The notes beneath the pieces were generated by a model. That model was not told the origin of the DNA. It made no database searches and saw nothing but the letters and a program-made list of their open reading frames with translations. A program made the translations under genes and the position numbers. From Liolophura sinensis (lineage: Eukaryota; Mollusca; Polyplacophora; Chitonida; Chitonidae): a DNA stretch of 64,000 nt. The DNA lies in contig NC_088300.1 in the NCBI RefSeq assembly GCF_032854445.1, forward strand, positions 65,820,984-65,884,983. Reading direction: 5' to 3'. Of this stretch, positions 22,720 to 35,414 are shown one piece after another (position 1 is the stretch's first letter; each line of letters opens with the position of its first letter).

Positions 22720-24605
22720 CCCTTCTTGTGGTCAGCTTTGCGCAACGTGTGGGCTCTTACACTTATTCCAGCGCAGGAAGTTAAACACGGCCGCGGAGTA
22801 AAATCTCAAAATGTGGCCCCCGGCCTGTGGAATAGCCAAGACTCATTTAGCAGCACGAGCTAATAGCTTAAAAGCTTTTAAGTCGTGTCCCAATTTTCGT
22901 TGACACCTGTAGGCATGTTCACAGCTGTGTCTCAGTTCATACGTCTGTACATTACATATGACAATTCTGTCAATGTTACCAAAATCCGAAATGGCCACTT
23001 TAGGGAACAGTCCTGGCGATTTCGGATGGTTTTCTCACATTACAAAACCAACTGTTAGGCATATTTACAATGAAACACCTCCGCGAGGCTGTGGAGCACG
23101 GTCTTTGGACGCCCAAGGATGAGTTAGCCACACCAACGAGGCGTAAGAAACGCCTACGGCAAAACAATCACAACGAGTCTGATGAGAAAAATCTGACGTA
23201 AATGGACACGGTGTTATCGACACAAGTTGAAAAGGAAAAGTAAAAACGTCTGCCTCGTACGATTGTTCAGTGCCTGACCTCCCGCAAGCAACGTCCATTA
23301 GCGAACTTCCTCTGGCGTGGCTCGGCTGGTTAGGTGTTTTATCTGCAAATGAAACAGAGAAGGAAAAGCTTTAGAGGTTGCGGTATCACCTGTGATGTCC
23401 GTTTGCAAACAAAATGAGATTTTGGCATCCGCCGATGGTGAGAAAGACGTATACACTTGGCGTTCCATCTGGTCAGTTGTCCAGAACGTGCGAAGACGAT
23501 AATTTGAAACCAGAAAGAAAAATCAGGTTGATGTGAATATCGATCATATTAGAACACTCCTGCTTTTGTCGGATGAGAGCGCTCAGACTTTATCGATTGA
23601 TTTGAAAGTTGGACGTCCAGGATATTTATCATGCCAACCTCTTTTTCAGCAACATTTTAATACAAGCACGTTATAAGGTTTAACTGTTCTTAAAATTAAG
23701 GTCAGATAAACCCTTTACATTTTTACTGGGGAGTAGTTAAGTATCATTATAGCGAATTTGGAATTGAAAATAATCTGTATTGAGTACCGCTGAAATTCAT
23801 TTACTTAGTTGGAAACCTTTGCATTACTTCTGAATACTATAGAAAAACCTTGAATATAAGTGAGATATTTCCTTCCGTCAATAAAGTTAGTGTTATTTTC
23901 ACCCTCACTCTTTGTCGTCTCACATACAGGGCTAATTTTTTTGAAAGATTAGAAATCAATGTGATAGCTAAAACAGAACATTTTTTACTGCATTTCATTA
24001 CTGCAGAAAAATCTTAATATAGTATACCTAAACATCGATAAAAGACTTGTTGTGATGAATGTGACTTCTTCCGGGACTTTTCTGTCTCCGGAACGAATAC
24101 AGCTCTCGGCTGAGCCGCAGTTCTTAGACGTGGTTTTCCAAGTACTTTGCTATGAGTGGGGATTTCAAGGGGATCTGCCAGGTTTGAGCCACCCATATGT
24201 AAACCTATGGTCACCATTATATATAACAGTTAAACATTCTTCAATGGGGCTTAAGGCAGCAAACAAATAAAACAAATAATTATTTATTGTAAGAATTTAT
24301 ATAGATTCTCAGCAAATCAATTTCCTACCACTTACGTTAAGTACCTCATCTTGAGCTTTAGCCACTCGTGTTGAAAAAAGTAAATAATTCAGTAACGAGC
24401 AATTGTAGTACGTGAAACTTGGTAGAGGAGCACAAGCAACTGGAGGTTCACAACAGGCTCCTTTCGATTTGATCGACTTACACTCTGCTGACGACACGAA
24501 TGTACATACATCTATATAATGTATGTGTATCGAAACAACTGTTTATTTATGAGCATGATATCATTTTAGTTTAATTTTATTTACATGTAATTCAGTTAAT
24601 TAGTT
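22720..24605. other. Spacer upstream of the GPCR gene
   Basis: Would contain the receptor's promoter and 5' untranslated region (minus strand). No TATA-like element or CpG-rich block stands out close to the start codon. The other short frames lack domain features. Confidence 0.4.
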
Positions 24606-24609
24606 AAGA

Positions 24610-24733
24610 TCTCCTCAAAGGACGACTTGGGTTTCCGCCGAGCAATTCACCATTGTTCTTCCCGTCGTCGTATACGTGAAATATTCTTGAGGAAGGAGTA
24701 AAACACCAATGAAGTAAATAACTAAGTAAACAA
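24610..24733 (+). mobile_element. SINE family A, 3' half
   Basis: Reads GTCGTCGTATACGTGAAATA, then TTCTTGAGGAAGGAGTAAAA and CACCAATGAAGTAAATAAC. The upstream part with GGGTTTCCGCCGAGC is degraded. No tRNA-like head. Confidence 0.75.
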
Positions 24734-24964
24734 GACATGTTCAACGATGTGTGTCTGAGTGCGTGTTAAAGAAAAAGACAACACCAATTCATCCTCATCC
24801 TCAGACACATCACTGAAAACTTCATATAGCTGCACATTGCTTTCCTGAAAAAGTTTCTCAACCATAAATAAATGCACATATATACTTAAACTGTATAAGA
24901 TGAGCTTTGTTGACTATGTTAATATTATTGGCCTCTGTCATTTATCTGTTCAGGAATCGGTTTA

Positions 24965-25140
24965 TATCTCCAGTGGTTTAGTGGTCTAATTCGCAAATAT
25001 TTATATGAGGTTAGAATAAAATCCTAACTACGGTAAATTGACAAAGAGGTCGGATTTCTTCGGTTACGTGAGACCATTTGCTAACTATCGCGGTGTCGTT
25101 GTTGTTCTAAGTTCACTGTATGCTGTGGTCTTTTATATTA
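24965..25140 (+). mobile_element. SINE family D, tRNA-like head and body
   Basis: An A-box-like TGGTTTAGTGGTCTAATTCG and a worn B box (GGTTAGAATAAAATCC) are followed by a body with TTCGGTTACGTGAGACCATT, related to the sequence at 60525-60615. Too divergent to be a functional tRNA. Confidence 0.5.
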
Positions 25141-25144
25141 ATTC

Positions 25145-28100
25145 AGTATGGTAAAAGAACAACTTTGAGGGCTCTATAACTCCTATATCGGAAGCAGACT
25201 GGTATTCTTAGAAAGTAAACGAAAAAGGTTTTTCCCCCTCTTCCTTTAACTACTGATATTTCACTTTCAACAACATCGTTCCGTTGTCATTTGTCTTTAC
25301 AACGTAGTCCTCTACTGACGGTTTAAGTGCGGCTCGCAGTCGTGCAGACAACGGCTCGCTGAACAGTGATAGATTCTCCACCGAATGACTGATGACAAAG
25401 GGATGACAGAGACATAATTAGGATCCTGTTGTCTGCGGGAATTGAGATACAAGCCAGACCCCGGCGTATTGTCCGTCCAGCGTAGTTTGGGGATTTACAG
25501 TATTGCCGCGGAGAGTGATAATGGATTTGTGTCAGGTTCTGACACTATAAGGTGTCTATATATGTCGGTCCACAGATACCTATCCCTGCCCGAATCAAGT
25601 GAGTTATCCGACGTACCATCTACAGTAATAAACTCCTTCCAGATACATATAAAGCCCCAATGACCCTGATTTAGCACGTATGTCACCAAATGGCTGTATA
25701 AAGATGGGTAAATACACAATGTATGCATTTTTAGATAATGCCATATAGTATTAACCATGATCAAATATATAGATATACAGCCTGTTGTCCTGCCAGCCGC
25801 ACTAAAACCGGTTTCCATTAATATTTTGTTCAGCAAAGGATAAGCCAGCTTAAGTTATGATACACTGCTACTAAAGTCTTGATAAATTCCACCTGATGTA
25901 ACAAATCAGTCAATCAATGCGAAATAAGCAAAAGCAGAGAGAAACAGAGAAAGGAATAAACTATACGTATAAGAGTAAAACGTTTAGATAGTCTACCAAT
26001 TAACCTTTTTTATCAATTTAACGAAATGTAGCCTTCATCTTGAATCCTACAATCCTACAGTCTTAAGATAGCCTTAATAAGTACAGAGTGGTATCAAAAC
26101 GATAGGAGTTAATAACTACTGACCTTCTGGGCAGTGAGAACACACCAGTAATAGTAGAAATTTACGAGAGCTAAATTTGGAAGGATACAGAGAACAAACA
26201 AACTGCTAACCTTACAAGTGTAAATAATTTGTCCCTCGACCTGGAGCCATCATTAGTATTGTGCTAACATGAAAGACTTTAGCGGACTTCGACCAGAATT
26301 TATTGGCAATGAGTAGCCGGGTGCAATTGACCGTGTAGCCAATCTCTGTAACGGCGATATACGAACTGGTCGAGCGAGAGTGAGGTAAGTCATGGGAACA
26401 GGGTAGAAGCTGGCTCGCTCGGCAATAACGTTACTCTGGAAACCCTCTGACCTAATCAAGGCTATCTACTCTCTGGTGCTGTGAACGTATGTTAAACCCA
26501 GCGGGCTTGGTAAGATATGTTGAACTTCTTTCCAATAGACAATGACTGTGTCTGACAATATGACAATGGAAAACAGGGCTCGCTCGTCGTCGTAAAAAAA
26601 GCCAAGACAAACACAAGGCTAGTGAGCATAGTTCCTTGGGAATTAAACGCGGATCTTCTCCACTGTGGATTGATGGGGGAAAACCCACAACATGTGCGCA
26701 GATATCTCGTATGTACAAATTCAAATGTTCTAATTATCACCTGGAGTGATCTGTTAAACTGTTGATAATAATTAAATATTAAGGAGACAGTGTTTTCCGA
26801 ATGTCTCCTCACTGAGAAGATCAAGAAAACAGGACAAATCTGTCAAGAAAGGAAACGTTTAAACAAAATTATATGACATGTAGTGAAACGTGAATTTATG
26901 CTTGAGACAAAATATTAGTCAGACAAACTCAGTAAACCTTACACCTAGGACAGAGACATCTTATCCAGGACATGACCTGCAAAAAGTACTACAACACATA
27001 TCATTCTTAGGCGTCTGTAATTAATAAAAGTAGTACCCATGCTTTTCCATGACAACAAGTCATGAGCGATTTGACCATTCTAGAGGGTGATATATCCTCA
27101 TGCCCTACAAGTGTCCAGAAGCGATTGTGGCCTGGTAATAGAATATTCGATCGACGGGTACAATTCTTACAGCTATTAGGGTATGACCCCGCGTACACCT
27201 TCCGCTGAATTATGGCTTCGAAGTTCAACCGTCAGATTTTAAACGATCACACATTAATCAAGCTTGTCTTGTCCCTAAGAAGCAGACGTCAGTGGTTGGG
27301 TCTACTCGCCAATGTTCACTACTCTGATTCAGCTAATTGATATGGTAAGCTTCATAGAATGATAGCGGTCATCTAAAAATACGCATGACATTTTGTCCCC
27401 AACACCACCTCGCTATTGCCTCTACCACACATATGAGGGTGTCCTTCCAGCCTAAGCGCGACTCGACTGAAAGCTGTCATACATTCATTAGCAGAAATGG
27501 GTATGACCAGTTTAGATCATTTTCATCGCAAAGTGAACATTTTAAACAATTCTGCGCTGTAAATTACCAGGTACATCGTCTGAAAATCCGACGTTTCACA
27601 AGTATCTGGGGCTTTTTTTTCACGCTGTGGAAGGGAGTCTGTAAATAGGGAATTAATTGGCACTCTGGCGGCCAGTGTGCCGACCAAGGTGTTAGACAAA
27701 GATCGCATGTACTGGGAACAGTTCTGGCGTTTTTATATCAAAATTGCTTAAAGTGACAAAGGTTGACGTTTAGGGGATTTTAACACAGCTTTTATCCAAG
27801 TGGAACTTTTTCTTAGTTTCCTGAGGGAGATGGAATTGAAACTAAAAGCCTACATTTCATTTTAATTTCTTTAAAACGTAAATTTCTTTAAAACGTAAAT
27901 ACCTAAATTAGTCGAAAACTTTTAAAAGTTCTTTCCCTGCTGTTCACACTATTTGACGACGAAAGTTACCGATGGCTGTATTTATGGTAATAACAAAGTC
28001 TCAGTTTTATTTTGCACAAGATGCTTTTACCGCTGTAATCAACAAAAGACCAAAACTAACCATGTCTTCCTTTTGTTGATAATACCATTTGCTTTGTTTG

Positions 28101-28245
28101 CTTCAACGGACAAGAACCATTTGGTCTGACTACGTGTGAGCAACACAAGAATGGAAATTAACGCATCCGTTTGCGAAGTTGTTATACTGAGAATTAACAT
28201 TTCGGATTTCTTTACGGAGTTACCAGACCGTCGCATGTGGGAGAA
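25145..28245. other. Spacer, no gene recognised
   Basis: Frames up to 113 codons occur (for example 25495-25836 - and 26492-26824 -) without recognisable domains. A 17-bp unit is duplicated in tandem near 27863-27900. Confidence 0.4.
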
Positions 28246-28249
28246 ACTT

Positions 28250-28560
28250 TTGTGTATTGCGTTAGGAAATTGTCACACGTCGAACAAACATTGTATTGCT
28301 TTAGGAAATTGCCACATGTCGAACAAACATTGTAGTGCTTTACGGTGTAGCCATCCCGCAAAAAGCATGTACTGCTATTGATAGTTATCATAGAAAAGAG
28401 ATGGGTCATTTCGGATTGCTTAACTTCGTGGTCAACCCTGAACACAGCATTCTGTATTGCTTTACAAAAATGCTATCCTGTCAACAAACACTGTGCTTTT
28501 ATTTACGAAATTGCAATCCTGTAAACGAACATTTTGTACTGGTTTAGATTTGTCATGGTG
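28250..28560 (+). repeat. Tandem repeat, 39-bp unit
   Basis: Two adjacent 39-bp copies at about 28252-28330 are nearly identical (TGTATTGCKTTAGGAAATTG, then a CACRYGTCGAACAAACAT part). More divergent copies, with interruptions, follow to about 28560 (for example near 28450-28540). Because 39 is divisible by three the array leaves frames open on both strands; I do not regard these as genes. Confidence 0.7.
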
Positions 28561-28564
28561 GCCC

Positions 28565-29685
28565 CTGGAGATGCGAGAGGAAGAACACAATGTTCAGTAA
28601 TATAATTACGCAGGATGAGAAATCATTTATTTAATAGCTACCGATTTATCTACATGCTATGAAGAATAGGTGGCATACAGCTTGGTATTGACAAAGTCTT
28701 TTATTTTCAATGTTTGAATGAAAAAGGACATAAATTTTCGAACATGTCTAGTAACTTCCGCATATCTCTAATGTAGCGTTTCCGGTGTTTTTGAGTCACC
28801 GGAAGTAATTTCCCACAACTATCGTTTGGAAAGGGAGACAGTAAATTGACAGCCTTTAAAAAGCACTCTGTTTTAAGGATGTAAAACACTTCCACTCATA
28901 CAGCTTGTCTTTTACAAGTCTTTTTTTTACAGAAAATATTCCAGAACCAACAGGAGAATGGTCGTCTTATAGTTCATGACCACTACTTTATAGCGGAAAC
29001 CAGAAACTGAGTGATCACATCAGATAAAGGTTTTCATCGTTACGCTGAACAGAATTGAGACATTGACCATCCAGTAAGGCCCGCTGAAAACAAATCTGAC
29101 TTGCCTTTGGTTTGCGACTTTTAGACCCAAATAGATACCTAAAAACAGAGATTCCTCGGTAAAAGTTTTGACGTGAAAATTTGACGTCAACGTTTGAATA
29201 AAACCATGACTACTTCATGGTTTGCGTTGTACTTTACAATTTTTCAGCCATATGACACCGAGGTATCATTATGTGTGTGTACATATACTGTGTTTTCTTG
29301 TGGCAAGGCGAATCCATGCGGCCAAAATGCTGTCGCCACTTCTTCAAAGGAGAAGTCCAGGCAAATAAAAGTCTAAGCGAAATATGAAGATGATGAATAA
29401 AGTCAAGGTGTAAAATTCCTCGTTAATCACATTGTGACGTTTACCTTAAATCGAAGCTCAAATGCAGAAGCAGGGGACAACCAATTCGATGTCAACTGAT
29501 TGAACTGATCCAGCCGTTTCCAATATGATATCACTCAAAACCGCGATTCTTCACGAAAGATACAATAATAAACAAACTATGCAAATAACTGTTCAGTCAG
29601 TCAACTGGTAAAACAATATCCAATGTCCAAAAATTATCAACCCTCACCCCTTAAAAACATGGCTTAAAACACGACTTAAAAAGAA
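28565..29685. other. Spacer, no gene recognised
   Basis: No supported coding region or repeat. Confidence 0.4.
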
Positions 29686-29689
29686 ACAC

Positions 29690-29800
29690 TACAGCATGAG
29701 AGTACATAAGAGCAGCCAAGACAGTTAGTTGACAACCGTGAAATTCAGCCTGTTGTCAACTTACCTCAGTTAAGGTTTGAAACACAACTATACCCAGAGT
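29690..29800 (+). repeat. Dispersed repeat E, short copy
   Basis: Shares the ordered blocks AGAGCAGCCAAGACA, CAGCCTGTTGTCAACTTAC and CTCAGTTAAGGTTTGAAAC with 42040-42330, and the first two with 62385-62660. Non-coding, family unknown. Confidence 0.6.
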
Positions 29801-29804
29801 AATT

Positions 29805-30800
29805 ATTATCAACACCATGCTGAGCGGGTGTTTTTGATGGAGAGCATGTTCAGATATTGTTTATTAAAGCTTCTTTTTTGAATGCCCATATTTTTGAAAC
29901 TGTCAACCTGTCATTCAAAAATTTTTTTCTCTGATATATGCTAATGCCATATATCAACCACTATAAAATAAAATAAAAAACAAGACAAATCAAAGGAGGT
30001 AATAAAAAATCTCTTTTAAGGAGAATTCGTGCTTACTTCTCTTACCGGAGGGTCATTTTTTGTTTTAGGCAAAAGTAAGGATGATACTGCTATTTGTAGC
30101 TTCTTCTTAGTTACGTCACTCCAGATTTTCTTTAGCTTCTAAGGGAATCACGGAACGTCTGTGGCGAGTTCGGTTCAGTTCCTTCCTTTAGCTGACCGTG
30201 AGCTTATCTCTCACACCAGGCGAAGTGGGGCCGACTGCCGTCCGCTGTACCTAACTGATCGTTTCAGGCCAATAAAGGATACGGAACCAGGTTTGCATTC
30301 TTGACTGATTTGAAATTACATAATCGATAAAACTGTCCTAGAAATCTATTTCTGGAGAAAAAAAAGTCTAATCCGGTTTCGGAAGGGTGTGAAATAAAAA
30401 ATGCTATTATACGTCTGCCAGCTATTTATTTTCTGCGTTAGTTGTCGCTTCACTTCTCTTGTCCCATCAAACGGTATGAAAGGGAAGAAGGATTTGCAAA
30501 TAAACAGGTCCATAATGCATTCACCAGCTTCACTGATTTAACTAAGTTATTGTCGCCGAGGTATGGAGTCGAAATGTCTGCTGCAGTCATGCTTGGCATT
30601 TATCCCGGATCCCACTAGCTGTGCCCCTGCCTGACAGGTCTGATGAATACTGGTACACTGAATGTTGGTTATATTGTTATTTAACTATCTGAATGGTCTG
30701 AACGGTAATTTAGTTCCCTAATGAACAGCAAAATTATATTTATATGTTAACCGTACCTCGCCGAAAGTCTTGCTGGCCTGACGAATAACACCTAGCGTGG
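29805..30800. other. Spacer, no gene recognised
   Basis: A G/C-richer patch near 30130-30290 stands out from its surroundings, but I recognise no gene or repeat in it. Confidence 0.4.
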
Positions 30801-30802
30801 AT

Positions 30803-30962
30803 ACATTTATCTATTTGGTTGTCGTTAATCTCGCACTCAAGAATATTTCATTTATACGAAGGCGGCCGGTATTTTGGTAGGAGGAAACCGGATAAAGCAT
30901 CGGTGAAACCAGGACAAAACTTCCCACATACGACCGAACAGGAAACCAGCATGGGTTGGATA
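30803..30962 (-). mobile_element. SINE family A, 5'-truncated
   Basis: A worn tail (ATTTATCTATTTGGTTG), then CTCAAGAATATTTCATTTAT, AGGCGGCCGGTATTTTGGTA and the GAACAGGAAACCAGCATGGG block. The head is missing. Confidence 0.8.
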
Positions 30963-30964
30963 TA

Positions 30965-31830
30965 TACTCTTGTGAGCTTGCCTTCTGATGAATCCCCTAA
31001 TCTGGGGTCATACATCCCAATCCACGTCGTATTACTTCAGGGATCGCCGTAAAATGAACCCCAAGTCAAAACTCGTACTCACTTAAAAACGTACTGCTAA
31101 AAACGTACCTACTTAGTATCAGTGTTCAAGTTCGTGAAAACAAATGAAATAAGCAACACCAGAAAAACCACTAAAATTGTATCTATAACATGCGTGTTAT
31201 TTTATCCAGGATTTTTTGTTTACCTAACCATATACAGCTAAATGTTTGGATTCTAAGGTGGATTTTATGCAGTGTGATGATTTTGTTAAAAGGCGATTTT
31301 TTTTCTTTTCACTTCAAATGGGTTTAGCTACATATAATATTACGTGAATATATTTTTTAAAAAGCAGTTTAACGTGAAAAACGCCGTCGCATCGTTAAAC
31401 CCAGCCCACCTTGCAGAAAAATGTTCTCTATATACACTTTTCCATGGTTCTTCTGATAACCAATACTTTTTGCTTTCTCCTTCTTTGAAAAGGCGTATGT
31501 TGTATTCGTCAAAATACCTCAATATTTTCTCCAACTACTGATCCACGACAATAATTCTATCCTAAGACCGTCAATTAACGATGTCTGACGTGCTTGGGTG
31601 GGTGTTCTCAGAATGAAATACGAATAGGTCAAAGCTGTAGATTTTATTACACCAGAGACATTTTCAACGTTATCAGGCCGGGAACACGGTACTCAAAATG
31701 AAATACGTATAGGTAAAAGTGATAGACTTTATCACCCAAAAGATCCCTTGAGACCTGCCAGACTGAAGAATCGAACGCACGTGTAGACAATGGAGGACCA
31801 TTGTCGGCGTGTGATATATGTATATGTATT
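30965..31830. other. Spacer, no gene recognised
   Basis: At 31605-31735 two related stretches (CTCAGAATGAAATACGAATA and CTCAAAATGAAATACGTATA, 79 bp apart) form an imperfect tandem duplication. No gene recognised. Confidence 0.45.
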
Positions 31831-31834
31831 TATA

Positions 31835-32167
31835 CTTGGGTTTTTACGCCATACTTAACAATTTTCCGTGATATGACGATTATGAGTTATAACATACAGC
31901 GATTATTGTATGATGTGGAAGTACGAGCCCATGCCGACAGTGTGCTGCTGCCATTGAAGTTTCACCAGACATCTACAAACCACGCAGTCGCATGATACTG
32001 ACGCCAGATCTACCACTGTTATTTCCTTGCTCTAACTTCTCAGTGTTGAACGCCCCTCGAGGCAGGTACAAACACCATTTTATAAAGTCAATGGTAGGAC
32101 CCGACAAAGGTTTGATCCCGGGTCTTCCAACTTCGAGGCGGACGCTCTAACCACTGGGCCATCGAAG
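31835..32167 (-). mobile_element. SINE family B, near full length with tRNA-like head
   Basis: The tail (GGGTTTTTACGCCATACTTA, then ACAATTTTCCGTGATATGAC) is at the left. The tRNA-like head at the right reads, on the minus strand, TGGCCCAGTGGTTAGAGCG (A box) and GGGATCAAACC (B box). The middle is degraded compared with 46618-46978. Confidence 0.8.
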
Positions 32168-32169
32168 CA

Positions 32170-33070
32170 TCAAAGCATATAAACGCTCCAATAGAAGGAA
32201 TGTATAAAATGATTGTAAACAAATAAATTATTACTTTGCACTGACCATCTGGAACTGACTAGAAAAATAAACGATTGCTGAACACGTAGGTCTACATGGA
32301 TGTCTGCTGACAGTAAGCCTACCTTGTTTAAACTACTAATGGTGTCATTGGCGCGTACCAATACATCCAGCTGTAAAGTCAATAAGCAAGTTGTTTGCCT
32401 GCACGCTATTAATATCTTTATTTTCATGATGTCTGTTTTAAAAGACCTAGGAATGCAAGGAGCCACTGTGACTTATGCATTATACAAATTGTTTCTATAT
32501 TCACAAAAGATTGCGCAGAGCTATGTGTACTGCAATGGGTAACCCATAATACACAGGCAAAAGTTTTACACTCAACAGCATGTTATCCGTTGACTCACGT
32601 TATGCTTGCGATGTAAGCAACATTCATATATTTAAATATTTTTTTTAGGGTCAAACATCCAGCAGGTATGGAAATTTATTCATCTTTTTAGGCACTGATG
32701 ATGCATACATACGTAGACATAGCAGGGAGAAGCCCACATTTTAAACTATTGATGTACGTCAGGCCGACGGAGCCAATCATTTCCCGGGAAGGAAGTCATC
32801 AAAGAAAGACCAACCAAGCTAATGAGTCTAAGAATTTCTTGAGGGACACCAGTGTCATGTATATATTTGTGTTTATTTGATTACATAAAAGAATGGAAAA
32901 CAGCCTCAGCAGTGAACAATTTCCATGAATCCACTGTGCTGTTTTTGTATGTCGGTATGTGTTGTGTAGGCGTAATGTTTCAAAGTATGACATTCACAGG
33001 TTGTGACCATACGGCAACGGATTGACACCCCTTTGGGGGTTGACGTCGCGATTTTCGCTTTGTGAGGTTT
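32170..33070. other. Spacer, no gene recognised
   Basis: Short overlapping frames on both strands at 32170-32540 have no domain features. Confidence 0.4.
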
Positions 33071-33074
33071 TTTA

Positions 33075-33286
33075 AAATTTATTTATTTGGTTGTTTTTTA
33101 TGGCGGGAGGAGTGCCCGAGTAAAAAACGACGACCATCCGTAGATTCCTGGCAGACCTCTCCATACACGTACGACCGGAGAGGAGGCCAGGATGAGCTGG
33201 ACTTGAACATACAGTGATCGCACTGGTGAGAGGCTTAGTCGTCATTGTGTGCTACAGTAGCACGCTAATCTCTCGGCCACAGAGTG
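33075..33286 (-). mobile_element. SINE family A with head, internal deletion near the tail
   Basis: The body from GGCGGGAGGAGTGCCCGAG through CGACCATCCGTAG, CGACCGGAGAGGAGGCCAGG and ATGAGCTGGACTTGAACATA reaches a head ending in CTCTCGGCCACAGAG. The segment between the tail and the GGCGGGAGG block (normally the CTCAAGAATATTTC part) is deleted. Confidence 0.85.
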
Positions 33287-33289
33287 ATG

Positions 33290-35120
33290 TTACTTGTCTT
33301 ACGCCTTTTAACATGACATTTCAGTCAAGAATACAAAATATTAAATGGATGCCTATATAGAGGGAAAAACAGAATTCATTTAAAATTGATAATGAACAAA
33401 GAGAATATAGAAACAGAGTCTAATTAATTGGAGAAGATCAAAGACTGTTATAAAATGCAGACTCAGATCCTAAATGTTGTCTTGGTGCGCGAGACTCTGA
33501 ACCTCAACAAAAGTGAGACAGTGAATCGCTACCAGTTTCTACGAACAGCTTGGCACTGTGTAAAACTGACAAAAAGCCGATCTAAACAGACGAAGTTACC
33601 AGCTTTCAATGACACTGCTATAACCATTTCCTGGGTTAAATCCAAAATTATAGCACAGCACACATAAATGTTTATGAGACTATGCATAATGAGACCTGAC
33701 CACACCCCCGACCCCCAACTCCCACCCTCACGTCTCGCATTAGCTCAGGTTGCGATCTCTTAAGCCGACCTAATTTACGTGACATATCATCGGCCAATCA
33801 GATCGCGTTACACATCTGCCGTTCGGTAGTGAACAGAGTGTACTGCATATCAGTCTGCCTTTGAGAAAAATGTCCTTCGGCGCCGCTAAAAAGTTTGCTC
33901 TACATCAAATGAATGTCTCGTATGTTCTGTGATAAGAAAAAAGTTTTTTCTGTTTTTCAGTACTGCCAAATGAAGTTCTGTGTAATAAGCTGTTACCGTC
34001 ATTAAAATCGTAATAGTTTACACAGAAAGCGTTCCTTTATCGGAAACAAATCTGATCTCGTATAACTGATGCAGTTGATACGACCGACATGATTGCACCA
34101 GATTCTGATTCTCTGAAGTCTTTTGTAGCTTGTATATTCATCCCAACATGTGCGTTTACAACAATATTAGGATTAGCTAATATTAATGTCGTGTATTTTT
34201 CTTAATTCTACTCTCTGTGCCTTGGAATCCTCATGTATCTGTTTCACCACATACATAAATTTTATATTTTACCACGGAGTTTGTCTCTTAACTGCCGTTT
34301 ACATCTGCTACATATAGTATCTCTATTCATCTCGCAAACGTTGTCAAATTGGCGTACGCTCAGAATGAAACTCAGATAATCTGAATGTATTGGCCACCAA
34401 TTTGTGATCATATACAGAGTACAACACTGTGCAATACAACATTTTCCATTCGTTTGTTCCCTCTTTCAGTTTTTTCGTCTTTTCCTCATAAAAAAGCGAG
34501 ATGAGATTTGGTGTTGAAGCCTCGACACAGATCATAAATATGCATGACTTCATCGTCTGAACTCCAAGACAGCTGTGCGATAGATTTTGTTTAAATGAGA
34601 AAATGTACCGCGAAGAAGAAATCGAAGATTTCCTACGTGAAAAGCTGTTCGCCTCCCATACAAACACGAAAAGAGTTAGTTACGATAACACATTGTTTTG
34701 CCATAAGATCGTTGGAACCATTGAATTTAGCTCGCAGTGTGTACACACGATGTGTATCACAGGTATATAAGACATTAAAACTGTAGGTACATTCATATTC
34801 TTGTGCAAATTTGTTACAATTAACCGGTGCTTGTATACCTTTTGTACACATTTGCTTTTAGAGAGTGTTTCATAGAATTCGCCAGTTTAGAAGAGCAACA
34901 CAATACCCTAGTACGGCACTTGCGTCTATGTATGTGGGATTAATTCGTGGATACATGCAGGAATAGCTTCTTTTGAGTGAAAGTTGACTCGATAAATCAG
35001 CTTCATAAGCTGGGAGACTACGGGGAACCTTCCCTATTATTGAATCCAGCATCCAGTATCAAGATTTTGCGTTTATTTCCAGTTGTTTATGATAAAGAAT
35101 AATTTCTGCATTAGTATAAT
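33290..35120. other. Spacer, no gene recognised
   Basis: No supported coding region. Includes a short C-rich stretch near 33700-33725. Confidence 0.4.
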
Positions 35121-35127
35121 GGCAATT

Positions 35128-35410
35128 GTACCATACAGAGCAAATAACGTTGTTACTTGCTGTGCCTTACCGAGTAAATATCCTTGTTAATTGCTGTACC
35201 CTACAGAGCAAATAACGTTGTTACGCGCTGTACTATGCATAGCGATTTACGTTACTGATTGTACTACATGTAGTAAATAACTTTACCTACTGCACCACAT
35301 GCAGATAGCTAAGAACATTATTAATTGCTGTGCTACATATAAAGTTTTTACTTGCTGTACTACAGATAATAAGTAACATTATTATCTGCTGTACTATTGA
35401 TAGCAAATAA
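35128..35410 (+). repeat. Degenerate tandem repeat, about 34-bp unit, 8-9 copies
   Basis: The unit combines a CTGTACYACAGAG-like part with an AAATAACGTTGTTACTTG-like part. The best copies (35128 and 35196) share CAGAGCAAATAACGTTGTTA exactly. Later copies drift and vary in length (about 27-38 bp). Non-coding. Confidence 0.75.
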
Positions 35411-35414
35411 CGCT

